A model generated the notes under the pieces. That model worked only from the letters and a program-made list of their open reading frames with translations, made no database searches and was not told where the DNA came from. This document shows positions 1 to 9,239 of a stretch of 64,000 bases of DNA, piece by piece (the stretch's first letter is position 1; the number at the start of each line of letters is the position of its first letter). Origin of the DNA: an uncultured Alphaproteobacteria bacterium (GTDB lineage Bacteria > Pseudomonadota > Alphaproteobacteria > Methylaequorales > Methylaequoraceae); NCBI GenBank assembly GCA_902536655.1, contig CACAYF010000006.1, positions 1 through 64,000 of the forward strand, given 5' to 3'. Position numbers and translations under genes: made by a program.

Positions 1-1
1 A

Positions 2-133
2 AAAATTTCTGAAATTAGTTCTGAAAGCAGTTTACTAAATTACCAAAATAATCAAAGATTTGCCTCAATACAAATTTTTGAAAAAACTTTTATTGGATCT
101 AAAGTAAAGATAACAGTTACAGAAGTTGAATAG
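2..133 (+). CDS. C-terminal fragment of an unidentified protein, cut by the window start
   Basis: An open frame runs in from the window edge and ends at TAG 131-133, giving about 43 residues that finish in GSKVKITVTEVE. The piece is polar with a beta-strand-like end, and I do not recognise the family. It lies on the recombinase side of tRNA-Leu, so by position it would belong to an integrated element rather than the core chromosome. It points toward the recombinase gene, which is on the other strand. The 78 bases between the two stops (134-211) are AT-rich, and I see no hairpin or gene there. The reading frame is seen directly; element membership is inferred. Confidence 0.45.
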   Translation, partial: KISEISSESSLLNYQNNQRFASIQIFEKTFIGSKVKITVTEVE

Positions 134-211
134 AGTTTATAATAAATAAAATATAAGTGAGTGCATAACATAATAGAAATTAATTTATTCACACAATTGT
201 ATCTGATATTC

Positions 212-1474
212 TCAAATTATTTTAATTTGGTCCATCCAACTTGATTTTATATCTAGTGTCACTTCACTTTTATAGAAAGATTCTCTATTTGCCATTCCAA
301 TGAGGTCACAAATAACTGACTCTGGACAGTTTACTGATTTTAATCTTTCTATTACAGAATATTTAAATGAAATTGAGGTTTTACTACTTGATATTTTTTT
401 CAGTTCATCATTTAATTTTTTTTCATACTGAAACTTATGTAGTTCAATATTATCAAAATAATTTTTAAGTAAGGAACCTCTATCGGAAAATTTATAAATT
501 TTTTCAATTTTAGATAGTGAGATTCCTACCAAAGGTATTACTCTTCTTTTATATATATTTTTTATCTTTCTGATGGAGTTTGATCTAATAATTATATATG
601 GGTTATATTTATTGAGATCAACATCCTCTGCTTCTAAACCAATAATTTCAGAATATGAACACCCTGTATCCAGCATTATGCCACTCATACAACTAATGAA
701 AGTATTATTTTTAAGACAAAAATCTTTAATTCTTATTAATTCTTGATCTGAGAATTTTTGATAACTACTTTTAGTGAAAATATTTGGCCATTTAAGACCT
801 AAAAATGGATTTTTTTTATCTACTAAGTATTTTTGAAAAATCACTGAAAAAAAATTATGTAGATTAGATTGATTCCTCTTACCTGAAGAAATTCTATCTA
901 ATTTAATAAAGTGGCTTTTAAAAGTGTTGGCATCGTTAGTGTTATATGAGTCTATTGGTTTATCTCCACAAATCTCTATTAAAAGTGAAAGAGATTTTTT
1001 TATTGAATATAACTTTTTTTTGTCATTTGAAATATTCATATCTTTTAAATATTCGTCAACAAGTGTACTTAAAGAAATTTCTTCTGATGTACTATTATCT
1101 AAAAGAATTCTTTCAATAGAAATGTTGTTGTCATTACTGAGGTTTTTATTTTTTAAAAGATTTATCAAGTCTTTTTTACTAAAAAATAGTTTGTTAACTA
1201 AATCATCGAAATCGTCAATAAAGCGTAATGTATATTTTTGCGAATCAAATTCATTATTAAAGAATTTTTTAAAATATTTATTCGAATAATTTTCTGCAAT
1301 TTGAAACATTTTTTTATGTTCTAAAGCCTGAAGTTTTGCTCTTTTGATAGCTATTGGAATTTTATTTGTTTTTAAAGAGATTTTGAGTGTTTTTCTTCCC
1401 AATAAATTTGAAAGTTTTGAAGGTACGGCTCTTTGGTACCAATATTGATTCCCATGTTTATAGATATATTTCAT
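212..1474 (-). CDS. tyrosine recombinase/integrase, DUF6538-type N-terminus, active site substituted
   Basis: 420 residues. The N-terminus (YIYKHGNQYWYQRAVPSKL) resembles the DUF6538 arm-binding region of alphaproteobacterial phage-type integrases. The C-terminal catalytic fold is recognisable from DTGCSYSEIIGL near residue 270, RRVIPLVG in the beta hairpin and a terminal FYKSEVTL...W segment. Related proteins carry R, H/K, R, H/W and a Tyr nucleophile. Here the first Arg position (TGxR) is Ser, the HxxR motif reads ISFK, the LGH/GGW position reads IGMA, and only the Tyr remains. ATG at 1474 is preceded by AGAAG. The gene starts 14 nt after the tRNA-Leu 3' end, the classic place for an integrase of an element inserted in a tRNA. 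It may be catalytically dead or repurposed. The frame is fully open. Confidence 0.8.
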   Translation of the reverse strand: MKYIYKHGNQYWYQRAVPSKLSNLLGRKTLKISLKTNKIPIAIKRAKLQALEHKKMFQIAENYSNKYFKKFFNNEFDSQKYTLRFIDDFDDLVNKLFFSKKDLINLLKNKNLSNDNNISIERILLDNSTSEEISLSTLVDEYLKDMNISNDKKKLYSIKKSLSLLIEICGDKPIDSYNTNDANTFKSHFIKLDRISSGKRNQSNLHNFFSVIFQKYLVDKKNPFLGLKWPNIFTKSSYQKFSDQELIRIKDFCLKNNTFISCMSGIMLDTGCSYSEIIGLEAEDVDLNKYNPYIIIRSNSIRKIKNIYKRRVIPLVGISLSKIEKIYKFSDRGSLLKNYFDNIELHKFQYEKKLNDELKKISSSKTSISFKYSVIERLKSVNCPESVICDLIGMANRESFYKSEVTLDIKSSWMDQIKII

Positions 1475-1488
1475 ACTTCTAATTTCGC

Positions 1489-1577
1489 TGGTGCGGTCGA
1501 GAAGACTCGAACTTCCACAGGCAATTAAGCCTACAACGACCTCAACGTTGCGCGTCTACCAGTTCCGCCACGACCGC
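1489..1577 (-). tRNA. tRNA-Leu(GAG)
   Basis: The cloverleaf reads on the minus strand: acceptor GCGGTCG pairs with CGACCGC, the anticodon loop is TTGAGGT with anticodon GAG, there is a long variable arm as expected for Leu, the T-loop is TTCGAGT, and CCA is encoded. Its 5' end is 6 nt beyond the pccA stop codon, so it may be transcribed with pccBA. Its 3' end abuts the recombinase gene and is the likely attachment site. Confidence 0.95.
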
Positions 1578-1583
1578 ATGAGT

Positions 1584-3572
1584 TTATTCAAATTCGAGGA
1601 TTATTTGGTCAACTTCAAGACTATCTCCCTCAGAACAATTTATTTTTTTTATCTTTGTTTTCTTTTCTGATTTAATAATATTTTCCATTTTCATAGCCTC
1701 TATAATAGCTAATGGCTGATTTTCTTCTATTTCTTGATCTTTTTTTACTAGAATTGATACCAACAATCCTGGCATAGGTGCCATCAAATATTTTGAATTA
1801 TCTTCTTTCTTTCTTGGAATCATGAAATTATTTAATTCAGAATGTCTATTCGAGAGGACAAGAATGTCGTGTATTGCTCCTTTGTGATTTATTGAAAACT
1901 TTGGACCATTTCTTTTGATACTAAAATACATCAAGCTATTATCAATTATTGCAGAAAACAGTGGATAACCTATTTTCCAATTGCTTTTAAGGTTCAGATA
2001 TTTTTTATCTACGTAGATATCATAACTTTTATTAAAATTATTAAATGAAATAGCAACGTTGGATTTATTTTCTTTATCAATTACGCACCAATTATTATCA
2101 ACAGTTTTGTTAAAACCTTTTAATTGATTTGAAATTGAAGCCGCCCTTAATAGATATTTATAATTTATGAAAGTTGCGACTGCGTATAATATTGTTTTGT
2201 CTTTAAGATCTGTTATGTATGGATTGAATCCCTTATTATAATTTTCTGCGATAAACGATGTAGAATAATCTCCATTTAAAAATTCTGGTTTTTGGATAAT
2301 ATTTGATACAAAGTCTTTATTGGTTTTTACTCCCTCAATAAAGTATTTATCTAAAGCATTGACCATTTCTAGAATTGTGTCTTTTCTTTTATTGGTATAA
2401 GTACATAACTTTGATATCATCGGGTCGTAGTACATGCTAATTTCTGACCCTTCAACAACGCCAGAGTCAACTCTTATATTTTTTCCTGATGGTTCGATAT
2501 ATCTTGTCAATCTCCCAATACTAGGAAGAAAGTTTTTAGAAGAGTCCTCAGCATAGATTCTGCATTCCAAAGCTGACCCATCAAATTTTATTTGATCTTG
2601 GGACAATGAAAGCTTTTCCCCGGAAGCAATTCTAAGCATCTGTTCAACTAAATCAACTCCAGTTATTAACTCAGTTACAGGGTGTTCGACTTGGAGTCTA
2701 GTATTCATTTCAAGGAAATAAAAGTTTTTATCTTTGTCAACAACAAACTCCACAGTTCCTGCAGAATAATAACCAACAGCTTTGGCTAGTTGAATAGCTT
2801 CATTTACCATTTTCTCTCTTAAAGTCTTTGTTACAAATATACTTGGAGCTTCTTCAATAACTTTTTGATGTCTTCTTTGAATTGTACACTCCCTCTCTCC
2901 AAGATGAATGAAATTCCCAAACTGATCACCGAGGACCTGAATTTCTATGTGTTTTGGAAATTCAATGAATTTTTCTATGAAAACCCTCTCATCTCCAAAG
3001 CTTGATTTAGCTTCATTAATTGCAGAGTTAAAATTATCTTCTAATTCCTTTTCATTAAATGCAACTCGCATCCCTTTACCTCCTCCACCTGCAGATGCCT
3101 TAACCATCAAAGGATATCCAATTATTTTTGCCTGTTTAATGGCGCTGTTTATATCTGAAACAACTTCTAAACCACCCGGCACAACAGAGACACCTGCTGC
3201 CTTTGCAATTTTTTTTGATCTTATCTTATCTCCCATAGACGAAATAGCTTCACTGGGTGGACCGATGAAAGTCTTACCAATTTTATTAACCTCGTCTCTA
3301 AAGTTTACATTTTCTGATAGAAAGCCGTATCCAGGATGTACACCGTCTGCGTTAGACTTTTTCGTTGCATCAATTATTTTATCAATTCTAAGATAACTAT
3401 CTATGGAAGTGTCCCCACCTATATTTATACATTCGTCTGACATATTTACGTGAGGTGCATTTAAGTCTGGATCAGAGCAAATAGATACAGTTTTTATTCC
3501 CATCTGATGAGCAGTTTTGATTATTCTGCAAGCAATTTCCCCTCTATTGGCTATTAAAATCTTTTTCAACAT
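1584..3572 (-). CDS. pccA: propionyl-CoA carboxylase alpha subunit (biotin carboxylase + BCCP)
   Basis: 662 residues, the usual length for an acyl-CoA carboxylase alpha chain. The N-terminal half is biotin carboxylase: ILIANRGEIACRI at the start, the ATP-grasp glycine loop KASAGGGGKGMR near 158-169, and ERECTIQRRHQKV near 226-238. The C-terminus is a biotinyl domain with EAMKMEN, making Lys628 the biotin site. Paired with PccB one base upstream, it carboxylates propionyl-CoA to methylmalonyl-CoA in the cytoplasm. The middle region between the carboxylase and the biotinyl domain (about 455-590) is poorly conserved by eye, as is normal. Methylcrotonyl- or acetyl-CoA specificity cannot be excluded, but the PccB-like partner favours propionyl-CoA. 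Confidence 0.92.
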   Translation of the reverse strand: MLKKILIANRGEIACRIIKTAHQMGIKTVSICSDPDLNAPHVNMSDECINIGGDTSIDSYLRIDKIIDATKKSNADGVHPGYGFLSENVNFRDEVNKIGKTFIGPPSEAISSMGDKIRSKKIAKAAGVSVVPGGLEVVSDINSAIKQAKIIGYPLMVKASAGGGGKGMRVAFNEKELEDNFNSAINEAKSSFGDERVFIEKFIEFPKHIEIQVLGDQFGNFIHLGERECTIQRRHQKVIEEAPSIFVTKTLREKMVNEAIQLAKAVGYYSAGTVEFVVDKDKNFYFLEMNTRLQVEHPVTELITGVDLVEQMLRIASGEKLSLSQDQIKFDGSALECRIYAEDSSKNFLPSIGRLTRYIEPSGKNIRVDSGVVEGSEISMYYDPMISKLCTYTNKRKDTILEMVNALDKYFIEGVKTNKDFVSNIIQKPEFLNGDYSTSFIAENYNKGFNPYITDLKDKTILYAVATFINYKYLLRAASISNQLKGFNKTVDNNWCVIDKENKSNVAISFNNFNKSYDIYVDKKYLNLKSNWKIGYPLFSAIIDNSLMYFSIKRNGPKFSINHKGAIHDILVLSNRHSELNNFMIPRKKEDNSKYLMAPMPGLLVSILVKKDQEIEENQPLAIIEAMKMENIIKSEKKTKIKKINCSEGDSLEVDQIILEFE

Positions 3573-3573
3573 G

Positions 3574-5106
3574 TTAGAGAGGAATATTGTCGTGTTTTTT
3601 CCACGGGTTTTTTAGTTTTTTGTTTTTAAGCATTTCAAGTGATCTACATATTCTTTTTCTTGTTGCATTAGGCATAATTACATCATCTATAAATCCCCTA
3701 CTTCCGGCTATAAAAGGGTTAGCAAGTTTTTCTCTATATTCATTTGTTTTCTTTTCAATCTTTTCTATGTCCCCTAATTCTCCTCTAAAGATAATTTCAA
3801 CTGCCCCTTTTGGACCCATCACAGCTATTTCGGCTTGAGGCCATGCGTAGTTTACATCACCTCTCAAATGTTTAGAGCTCATTACATCATAAGCGCCACC
3901 GTATGCTTTCCTTGTAATAATTGTTATTTTTGGTACTGTCGCTTCTGCGAAAGCAAATAAGAGTTTGGCTCCATGTTTAATGATGCCGTTATACTCTTGA
4001 GAAGTTCCGGGAAGAAACCCAGGGACATCAACAAAAGTTATTATTGGTATGTTAAAACAATCACAAAATCTTACAAAACGTGCTGCTTTGCGAGCAGAAT
4101 TATTGTCAAGGCAACCGGCAAGTACCATTGGTTGATTAGCTACTATACCAATTGGAGCCCCAGACATTCTTGCAAATCCAGTAATAATATTTGCAGCATA
4201 ATCAGGTTGTGTCTCGAAGAAATCTCTATCGTCTACTACCTTTGTTATTAACTCTTTCATATCGTATGGCTTGTTCGGGTTTTCTGGAATTAATGTATCA
4301 AGTGATTGTTCCAGTCTGTCAACCGGATCTTCAGACCTTCTCGTAGGGGGTAATTCTTTGTTAGAAGACGGTAGAAAGCCCATAAATCGTCTAAGTTGAA
4401 ATAATGCTTCAACATCGTTATTAAAAGCCAGGTCTGCTACTCCCGATTTTTTGGTATGAGTGGATGCACCACCAAGTTCTTCGTGACTTACTTCTTCATG
4501 AGTAACTGTTTTAAGGACGTCAGGGCCCGTCACAAACATATAAGATGTATCTTTTACCATGAAAATAAAGTCAGTCATTGCAGGACTGTAAACAGCCCCT
4601 CCAGCACAGGGTCCCATTATAACGGAGATTTGAGGAATCACGCCTGATGAGAGAACGTTCCTTTGAAAAACCTCAGCGTAACCTGCTAGTGAGGCAACTC
4701 CTTCTTGAATTCTTGCTCCTCCGGAGTCGTTGAGTCCAATGACTGGAGCGCCGACTTGCAAAGCCTTGTCCATAATCTTTGAAATCTTTTCTGCGTGTGA
4801 TTCAGAAAGTGATCCTCCAAAAACTGTAAAATCTTGGCTAAAAACAAATGTAAGTCTTCCGTTTATTGTACCATAGCCAGTTACAACGCCGTCTCCAGGA
4901 ATTTTTTGTTTTTCCATGTCAAACTCAGAACATCTATGCTCAACAAACATGTCCCATTCTTCAAATGTTCCTTCGTCTAATAAAATTTCAATTCTTTCTC
5001 TAGAAGTCAACTTACCTTTTTTATGTTGACTATCCTGCCTGTTCTTTCCACCCCCAAGTATAGCCTGGTTACGCTTTGAATCTAATTTTTTTAAGATGTC
5101 TCTCAT
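3574..5106 (-). CDS. pccB: propionyl-CoA carboxylase beta subunit (carboxyltransferase)
   Basis: 510 residues, the standard PccB length. The carboxyltransferase crotonase-like fold is shown by [20 protein letters not shown] near 90, the oxyanion/acyl-CoA loop [26 protein letters not shown] near 165, and the second half [20 protein letters not shown] followed by [13 protein letters not shown]. It transfers CO2 from carboxybiotin on PccA to propionyl-CoA. pccB precedes pccA with one base between them, an obvious two-gene unit. Propionyl-CoA would come from odd-chain fatty acids, branched amino acids or DMSP-type compounds; the methylmalonyl-CoA mutase needed next is not in this window but would use B12, which the TonB receptor unit at about 40.6-43.6 kb may supply (inference). 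Confidence 0.93.
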   Translation of the reverse strand: MRDILKKLDSKRNQAILGGGKNRQDSQHKKGKLTSRERIEILLDEGTFEEWDMFVEHRCSEFDMEKQKIPGDGVVTGYGTINGRLTFVFSQDFTVFGGSLSESHAEKISKIMDKALQVGAPVIGLNDSGGARIQEGVASLAGYAEVFQRNVLSSGVIPQISVIMGPCAGGAVYSPAMTDFIFMVKDTSYMFVTGPDVLKTVTHEEVSHEELGGASTHTKKSGVADLAFNNDVEALFQLRRFMGFLPSSNKELPPTRRSEDPVDRLEQSLDTLIPENPNKPYDMKELITKVVDDRDFFETQPDYAANIITGFARMSGAPIGIVANQPMVLAGCLDNNSARKAARFVRFCDCFNIPIITFVDVPGFLPGTSQEYNGIIKHGAKLLFAFAEATVPKITIITRKAYGGAYDVMSSKHLRGDVNYAWPQAEIAVMGPKGAVEIIFRGELGDIEKIEKKTNEYREKLANPFIAGSRGFIDDVIMPNATRKRICRSLEMLKNKKLKNPWKKHDNIPL

Positions 5107-5142
5107 ATTTAAGTGTAAATTATATTTATATTTATAGATTAA

Positions 5143-5805
5143 TTAACTTATATTTTTAAAAAAAAATGAAATATTTTTTATTATTTTTATAAAATCCTCG
5201 TTCATTGATAATTGTTCATCTACAACACCCCATCTTTTTTGCTGATAATTATACTCTAAGTTTGTTAATTTATATAGGGTCTTATAATTGATTTTTTTAT
5301 TTATGAAAAAATAGCTTAAAATAACGGATTTAGTTAATGATGATAATTTAAAAAGTGTTGTTAATTTAAAAATATCTAACTTATCCAAATATGATTTGAA
5401 TGATAAGTTTTTTATATTACTTGAATGTACAATAGAAAAAATTTTTTCCAAATTACAATCAAATAGCTTCTCAAATTTAGATATAAATGGATCAAATTCT
5501 TTTTCCATAATTTTAAGTAATTCATTTTCATCAAAAAATCTAAACAATAAAATATCAAAATTAAGCAATTCTATTATTTTTTTTTTTATTTGTTCAATCT
5601 CATCTTTGCTTAAGTTACATGAAAAAAGTGTAAGATTTGTTAATGAGTTAGGGTCCTTTGATTTCACACCAGTAAGATATTCTCGAACAATTAGTTCGGC
5701 ATGTTTTTTTCTTTTAACAAACAATATATTACCGTTTTCAGTTTTTAAATTCTGACTATTTTTTTTAAATCCAAAATTGTTGTTAATCTTGACAATTTTT
5801 ATCAT
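5143..5805 (-). CDS. ATP12-family F1-ATPase assembly chaperone
   Basis: 220 residues, divergent and K/N-rich, but with the family landmarks in order: a VKRKKHAELIVREYL-type start, FDILLFRFFDENELLK near 100 (matching the family's DLL-YR--P--L), FDPFISKFEKLF (matching WDP-L-W), and a C-terminal YQQKRWGVVDEQ matching the diagnostic Q--WG-DEE segment. In mitochondria ATP12 binds F1 alpha subunits before assembly, and alphaproteobacterial homologues are presumed to act similarly. It overlaps the upstream pseudouridine synthase by 4 nt (ATGA), and the two are often neighbours in Alphaproteobacteria. Confidence rests on motif pattern plus context. Confidence 0.8.
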   Translation of the reverse strand: MIKIVKINNNFGFKKNSQNLKTENGNILFVKRKKHAELIVREYLTGVKSKDPNSLTNLTLFSCNLSKDEIEQIKKKIIELLNFDILLFRFFDENELLKIMEKEFDPFISKFEKLFDCNLEKIFSIVHSSNIKNLSFKSYLDKLDIFKLTTLFKLSSLTKSVILSYFFINKKINYKTLYKLTNLEYNYQQKRWGVVDEQLSMNEDFIKIIKNISFFFKNIS

Positions 5806-6770
5806 TTATTGATCAGTTTAAAGTTTTCTGATTCGACAAACTCTAAATCATAATTAGTCAAATCATTATCAAATCCATTTTCACTTAGTGTAGTCATGAA
5901 AAAAATTGGCAAAGGCGCAACAATTTTTTTTATACTTTTATTTTGCTCTTGAAACTTTAGTGAGTAGGAATGCAAATGAAGATCTTTTACATCTGAAACA
6001 AATTCTGAATTTTTTAATGATTTAAACTTTGTTTCTCCATAAATTTGATTGCCAATTGAATTGAGATGATCTCTAATTTGATGTTTCCTCCCAGTTATAG
6101 GTTTTATGGCTAAGAAAGAAAGTTCGTTATTTTGTGCCAAAACCTTATATAAAGTAATGGATGATAAGCTTTTTTCTATCCCAATTTTTAAATCTATTTT
6201 TGCCACCTTATGTTTGAGTCTTCCACACACAACTGCCAAATAAACCTTTTCAATCTCTCTTTTTTTAAATAATTCACCGTAGTATCTCGAAGAAGGTAAT
6301 GATCTAGCAATCATTAAAAGTCCTGAAGTCTGTTTATCAATTCTATGAACTAATTTTGGTCTTTCTTCTAAATTGAATTTCAAAGAATCGAGCATTATGT
6401 CAATATTTAGTTTGACATTGGTTCCACCTTGAACCGCTAAACCAGAGGGTTTATTTAATAATATTTTAAACTCATCTTTGTAAACAACAAGTTTCTTTAT
6501 AAATTCTGCAAATTTTTTGTTGTATTTTTCTTTTTTATCAAAACTTGGTTCCTCTTGGATGGTCCTTGTAAAATTAATTTTATCTCCAATTCTTAGAACA
6601 GTATTATTTTTTACCCTTTTTCCATTTACTCTTACTATCCCCTTTCTTAGTAATTTACAAAGAGTTGGATAGGTAATAAAAGAAATATTTTTTTTTAACC
6701 AATAATCTAATCTCTGACTGTTAAAATCTCTAGAAACTGTCCATAGTTTAATTTTTTTTTTGGTAACCAT
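5802..6770 (-). CDS. rluC: RluA-family large-subunit pseudouridine synthase
   Basis: 322 residues. An S4-like RNA-binding domain lies in the first about 90 residues (RLDYWLKK...LLRKGIVRVNGKRVK). The catalytic domain has LLNKPSGLAVQGG and HRIDKQTSG, where the Asp is the catalytic nucleophile, then ITGRKHQIR near 225. It isomerises specific uridines in 23S rRNA. RluC-type is the likeliest assignment, but RluA-family members cannot be separated reliably by eye. It lies 19 nt after rplQ and may be a readthrough gene of the alpha operon. Its stop overlaps the start of the ATP12 gene. Confidence 0.85.
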   Translation of the reverse strand: MVTKKKIKLWTVSRDFNSQRLDYWLKKNISFITYPTLCKLLRKGIVRVNGKRVKNNTVLRIGDKINFTRTIQEEPSFDKKEKYNKKFAEFIKKLVVYKDEFKILLNKPSGLAVQGGTNVKLNIDIMLDSLKFNLEERPKLVHRIDKQTSGLLMIARSLPSSRYYGELFKKREIEKVYLAVVCGRLKHKVAKIDLKIGIEKSLSSITLYKVLAQNNELSFLAIKPITGRKHQIRDHLNSIGNQIYGETKFKSLKNSEFVSDVKDLHLHSYSLKFQEQNKSIKKIVAPLPIFFMTTLSENGFDNDLTNYDLEFVESENFKLINK

Positions 6771-6789
6771 TAGAGGTTGTAAAAGAAAA

Positions 6790-7353
6790 TTACTTATCTT
6801 TTTTTATAGATTTTTTATCTGTTACTTTATCTTTTTCTTTATTTTTGGCATTGTCTTGGTCTTTGACTTTTTCTATTGTTTGGTTATTAGGTTTTTGAGA
6901 TTCAACAGAAGAAGCTTTATCCTGAGGCATAGGAGCTCCACTTTCTTTATTTTTATTTTTTTCTCTTAATTTATCCTCAATACCTTTAACATTTACGTCT
7001 CTTTCCACTAACTCAATTACTGCTTTTGGTGCTGAATCTCCATATCTAAATCCAGATTTTAAAATTCTTACATATCCGCCATTTCTTTTTTGATACCTTT
7101 TACCTAAAACGTTGAACACTTTTTCCACAATTTTTTGATCACCAAGATATGAATATACTTTTCTTTTTGCAGCTAAAGTATCTGTTTTTCCAATAGTTAG
7201 AATTTTTTCTACAAATGGTCTTAAATCTTTTGCTTTTGGAAGTGTGGTTTCTATTTGCTCATGTATAATGAGAGATTTACTTAGGTTTTTAAGTAAAGAT
7301 AGTCTATGACTAGTTTTTCGGTTAAGTTTTCTTCCAGAAATATTGTGTCTCAT
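6790..7353 (-). CDS. rplQ: 50S ribosomal protein L17 with C-terminal tail
   Basis: The core is residues 1-120 (MRHNISGRKLNRKTSHR..., RNGGYVRILKSGFRYGDSAPKA). Residues 121-187 form a Lys/Asp/Asn/Gln-rich, low-complexity tail with no hydrophobic content, so the protein is about 65 residues longer than a minimal L17. L17 sits near the peptide exit on the 50S surface. It is the last ribosomal gene of the alpha operon, 15 nt after rpoA. Confidence 0.95.
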   Translation of the reverse strand: MRHNISGRKLNRKTSHRLSLLKNLSKSLIIHEQIETTLPKAKDLRPFVEKILTIGKTDTLAAKRKVYSYLGDQKIVEKVFNVLGKRYQKRNGGYVRILKSGFRYGDSAPKAVIELVERDVNVKGIEDKLREKNKNKESGAPMPQDKASSVESQKPNNQTIEKVKDQDNAKNKEKDKVTDKKSIKKDK

Positions 7354-7368
7354 AATCTTTCCTACAAA

Positions 7369-8382
7369 TTAATAAGGGTCATCAAGCTTTCTTCGTATCT
7401 CTTCGATATTTTCTGGAGGCCAACCCTCAATTTTCATTCCAAGTTCTAGATTCATTGTTGAAAGTATTTCTTTAATTTCATTTAAGGATTTTCTTCCAAA
7501 GTTAGGAGTTCTTAACATTTCAGATTCAGTTTTTTGAACTAAATCTCCAATATAAATTATTTCGTCATTTTTAAGACAATTTGCCGATCTAACTGAAAGC
7601 TCTAACTCCTCTACTTTTCGGAGCAGATTTACATTAAGGGATGGTTCTTCAGTTGCTGGTGCTACAACTTCTTCATCCGGTTCTTCAAAATTAATAAATA
7701 ACTTTAGTTGTTCATCTATTATTCGCGCTGCATAGGCAACTGAGTCTTCAGGAACAACAGATCCGTTGGTTTCAATATTCATTATAAGTTTATCATAGTC
7801 AGTCACTTGACCCACTCTAGAGTTTTCAACCCTAAACGAAACCCTCCTAACTGGCGAAAAAAAAGAATCAATGAATATAGTGCCTAAAGGGGCCTCATTT
7901 CTTTGCTTAAAAGCAGGAACATAACCCTTGCCCTCCTCTACATTTAGAGTTATGTTTACTTTAGCTTTTGAGTCTAATGTTAAAAGATGAAGATCTTTAT
8001 TTAAAACCTCAACGTGAGCGCCGCAATCAATATCTCCAGCAGAAATAACTTTAGGTCCATTTGCTTTTATATATATTTTTGTAGATTCAACGTCATTTAG
8101 TTTTATAGCTAGTTGTTTTATATTTAGTATAATATCAGTTACATCTTCAATAACTCCAGGTATAGCTGAAAACTCGTGTGTTACACCTTCAACGTGTATC
8201 GAAGTAACTGCTGCTCCACGTATTGAAGAAAGAAGAACCCTTCTCAACATGTTTCCTAGTGTTTGTCCATACCCGCTTTCCAGCGGTTCAGCAACAAGTT
8301 CAGCGGATTTTGTGTTGTCCTCATTCTTGGTAAATTCAATTTTTTTTGGTTTTATTAGTTCTTTCCAGTTTTTATTTATCAC
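7369..8382 (-). CDS. rpoA: RNA polymerase alpha subunit
   Basis: 337 residues, full length. The N-terminal dimerisation domain has [18 protein letters not shown] near 38-55. The C-terminal domain (about 255-325) has [12 protein letters not shown] and [18 protein letters not shown], the helix-hairpin-helix surface that binds UP elements and activators. An acidic linker ([16 protein letters not shown]) joins the two domains. It is in the standard alpha-operon position between rpsK and rplQ. Confidence 0.98.
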   Translation of the reverse strand: MINKNWKELIKPKKIEFTKNEDNTKSAELVAEPLESGYGQTLGNMLRRVLLSSIRGAAVTSIHVEGVTHEFSAIPGVIEDVTDIILNIKQLAIKLNDVESTKIYIKANGPKVISAGDIDCGAHVEVLNKDLHLLTLDSKAKVNITLNVEEGKGYVPAFKQRNEAPLGTIFIDSFFSPVRRVSFRVENSRVGQVTDYDKLIMNIETNGSVVPEDSVAYAARIIDEQLKLFINFEEPDEEVVAPATEEPSLNVNLLRKVEELELSVRSANCLKNDEIIYIGDLVQKTESEMLRTPNFGRKSLNEIKEILSTMNLELGMKIEGWPPENIEEIRRKLDDPY

Positions 8383-8409
8383 GTATTACTTCCCTTTTAA
8401 ATATTAAAT

Positions 8410-8799
8410 CTATACTCTTCTTTTTTTTGAAGGTCGGCAGCCATTGTGTGGGATAGGTGTTATATCTTTAATAACAGTTATATTTAAACCTGTTGATCCC
8501 AAGGCTCTTATTGCTGACTCTCTTCCATTACCAGGTCCTTTAATTACAACTTCTACATGCTTCATTCCGTGTTCCATGGCTTTCTTACCTGCTTCTTCGG
8601 CTGCAAGCTGAGCAGCAAATGGGGTTGATTTTCTGGAACCTTTAAATCCTTTATTTCCTGAGGAGGACCAAGAAATGGCATTACCAGATGTATCTGTTAT
8701 TGTAATAATAGTGTTGTTGAAAGTAGAGTTTATATGAGCAATGCCGGATGGGATATTTTTTTTTGTTTTCTTTTTAGATTTTGTAGCTTTGGTTACCAT
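8410..8799 (-). CDS. rpsK: 30S ribosomal protein S11
   Basis: 129 residues. After a Lys-rich start come [38 protein letters not shown] and [13 protein letters not shown], ending in the conserved [12 protein letters not shown]. It forms part of the 30S platform next to the mRNA exit. It lies 5 nt after rpsM and 27 nt before rpoA. Confidence 0.98.
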   Translation of the reverse strand: MVTKATKSKKKTKKNIPSGIAHINSTFNNTIITITDTSGNAISWSSSGNKGFKGSRKSTPFAAQLAAEEAGKKAMEHGMKHVEVVIKGPGNGRESAIRALGSTGLNITVIKDITPIPHNGCRPSKKRRV

Positions 8800-8804
8800 A
8801 TTAA

Positions 8805-9179
8805 TTATACTGCTTTCTTCTTCCCGGCTATTGGGATAGCTTTTCCTTTTCTTGTTCTTGCATTAGTGTGCGTTCTTTGTCCTCTAACAGGAAGTTTTTT
8901 TCTATGTCTTAACCCCCTGTAACAACCCAGGTCTGTTAATCTTTTTATTCTTACAGAAACTTCTCTTCTTAAGTCGCCCTCCACTAGAAAATTCTTATCA
9001 ATAAATTCTCTAATTTTAATTATTTCATCTTCGTTAAGGTTATTTACTCTTTTACTTCCATCTATATTAATTTTCTCGCAAATATCTTTTGAAAACTTTG
9101 GGCCAATGCCATAGATATAAGTCAAAGCTATAATCAACCTTTTGTTTGTTGGAACGTTAACTCCTGCAATTCTCGCCAC
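8805..9179 (-). CDS. rpsM: 30S ribosomal protein S13 (GTG start)
   Basis: 124 residues: [28 protein letters not shown] and the conserved C-terminal [17 protein letters not shown]. The start codon is GTG at 9177-9179, supported by AGAGGA six nucleotides upstream and by the family N-terminus. It is the first gene after the strong promoter at 9208-9235, so it begins a separately promoted alpha operon rpsM-rpsK-rpoA-rplQ. Confidence 0.97.
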   Translation of the reverse strand: MARIAGVNVPTNKRLIIALTYIYGIGPKFSKDICEKINIDGSKRVNNLNEDEIIKIREFIDKNFLVEGDLRREVSVRIKRLTDLGCYRGLRHRKKLPVRGQRTHTNARTRKGKAIPIAGKKKAV

Positions 9180-9207
9180 TTAATTCCTCTTATAAATCCA
9201 AACCTGG

Positions 9208-9235
9208 ATTATATTTTTTTTTTGTTTTAAGTCAA
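9208..9235 (-). promoter_or_regulatory. promoter of the alpha operon
   Basis: On the minus strand, TTGACT (9235-9230) and a perfect TATAAT (9213-9208) are 16 nt apart, and the spacer is almost all A. A start near 9201 gives a leader of about 22 nt to the rpsM GTG. A small hairpin, AATCCA-GGTT-TGGATT (9210-9195), overlaps the -10 and start site. This is the best consensus match in the window. Confidence 0.75.
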
Positions 9236-9239
9236 CACA

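Noticed and set aside
1-211. Second att copy of the tRNA-Leu 3' end
   Set aside because: I looked for the acceptor/T-arm sequence left of the recombinase and saw no match, so any partner lies outside the window.
924-1289. 121-residue plus-strand frame inside the recombinase gene
   Set aside because: It is a mirror of the K/N-rich opposite strand: F/S/L-rich, no ribosome site, no recognisable family.
2947-3396. 149-residue plus-strand frame inside pccA, and similar long antisense frames in pccB, rpoB, rpoC and fusA
   Set aside because: They are shadows of strongly conserved genes, with no ribosome sites or family motifs.
9195-9210. AATCCA-GGTT-TGGATT hairpin as a terminator after adk
   Set aside because: It overlaps the TATAAT box and start site of the alpha promoter and has no following T-run.
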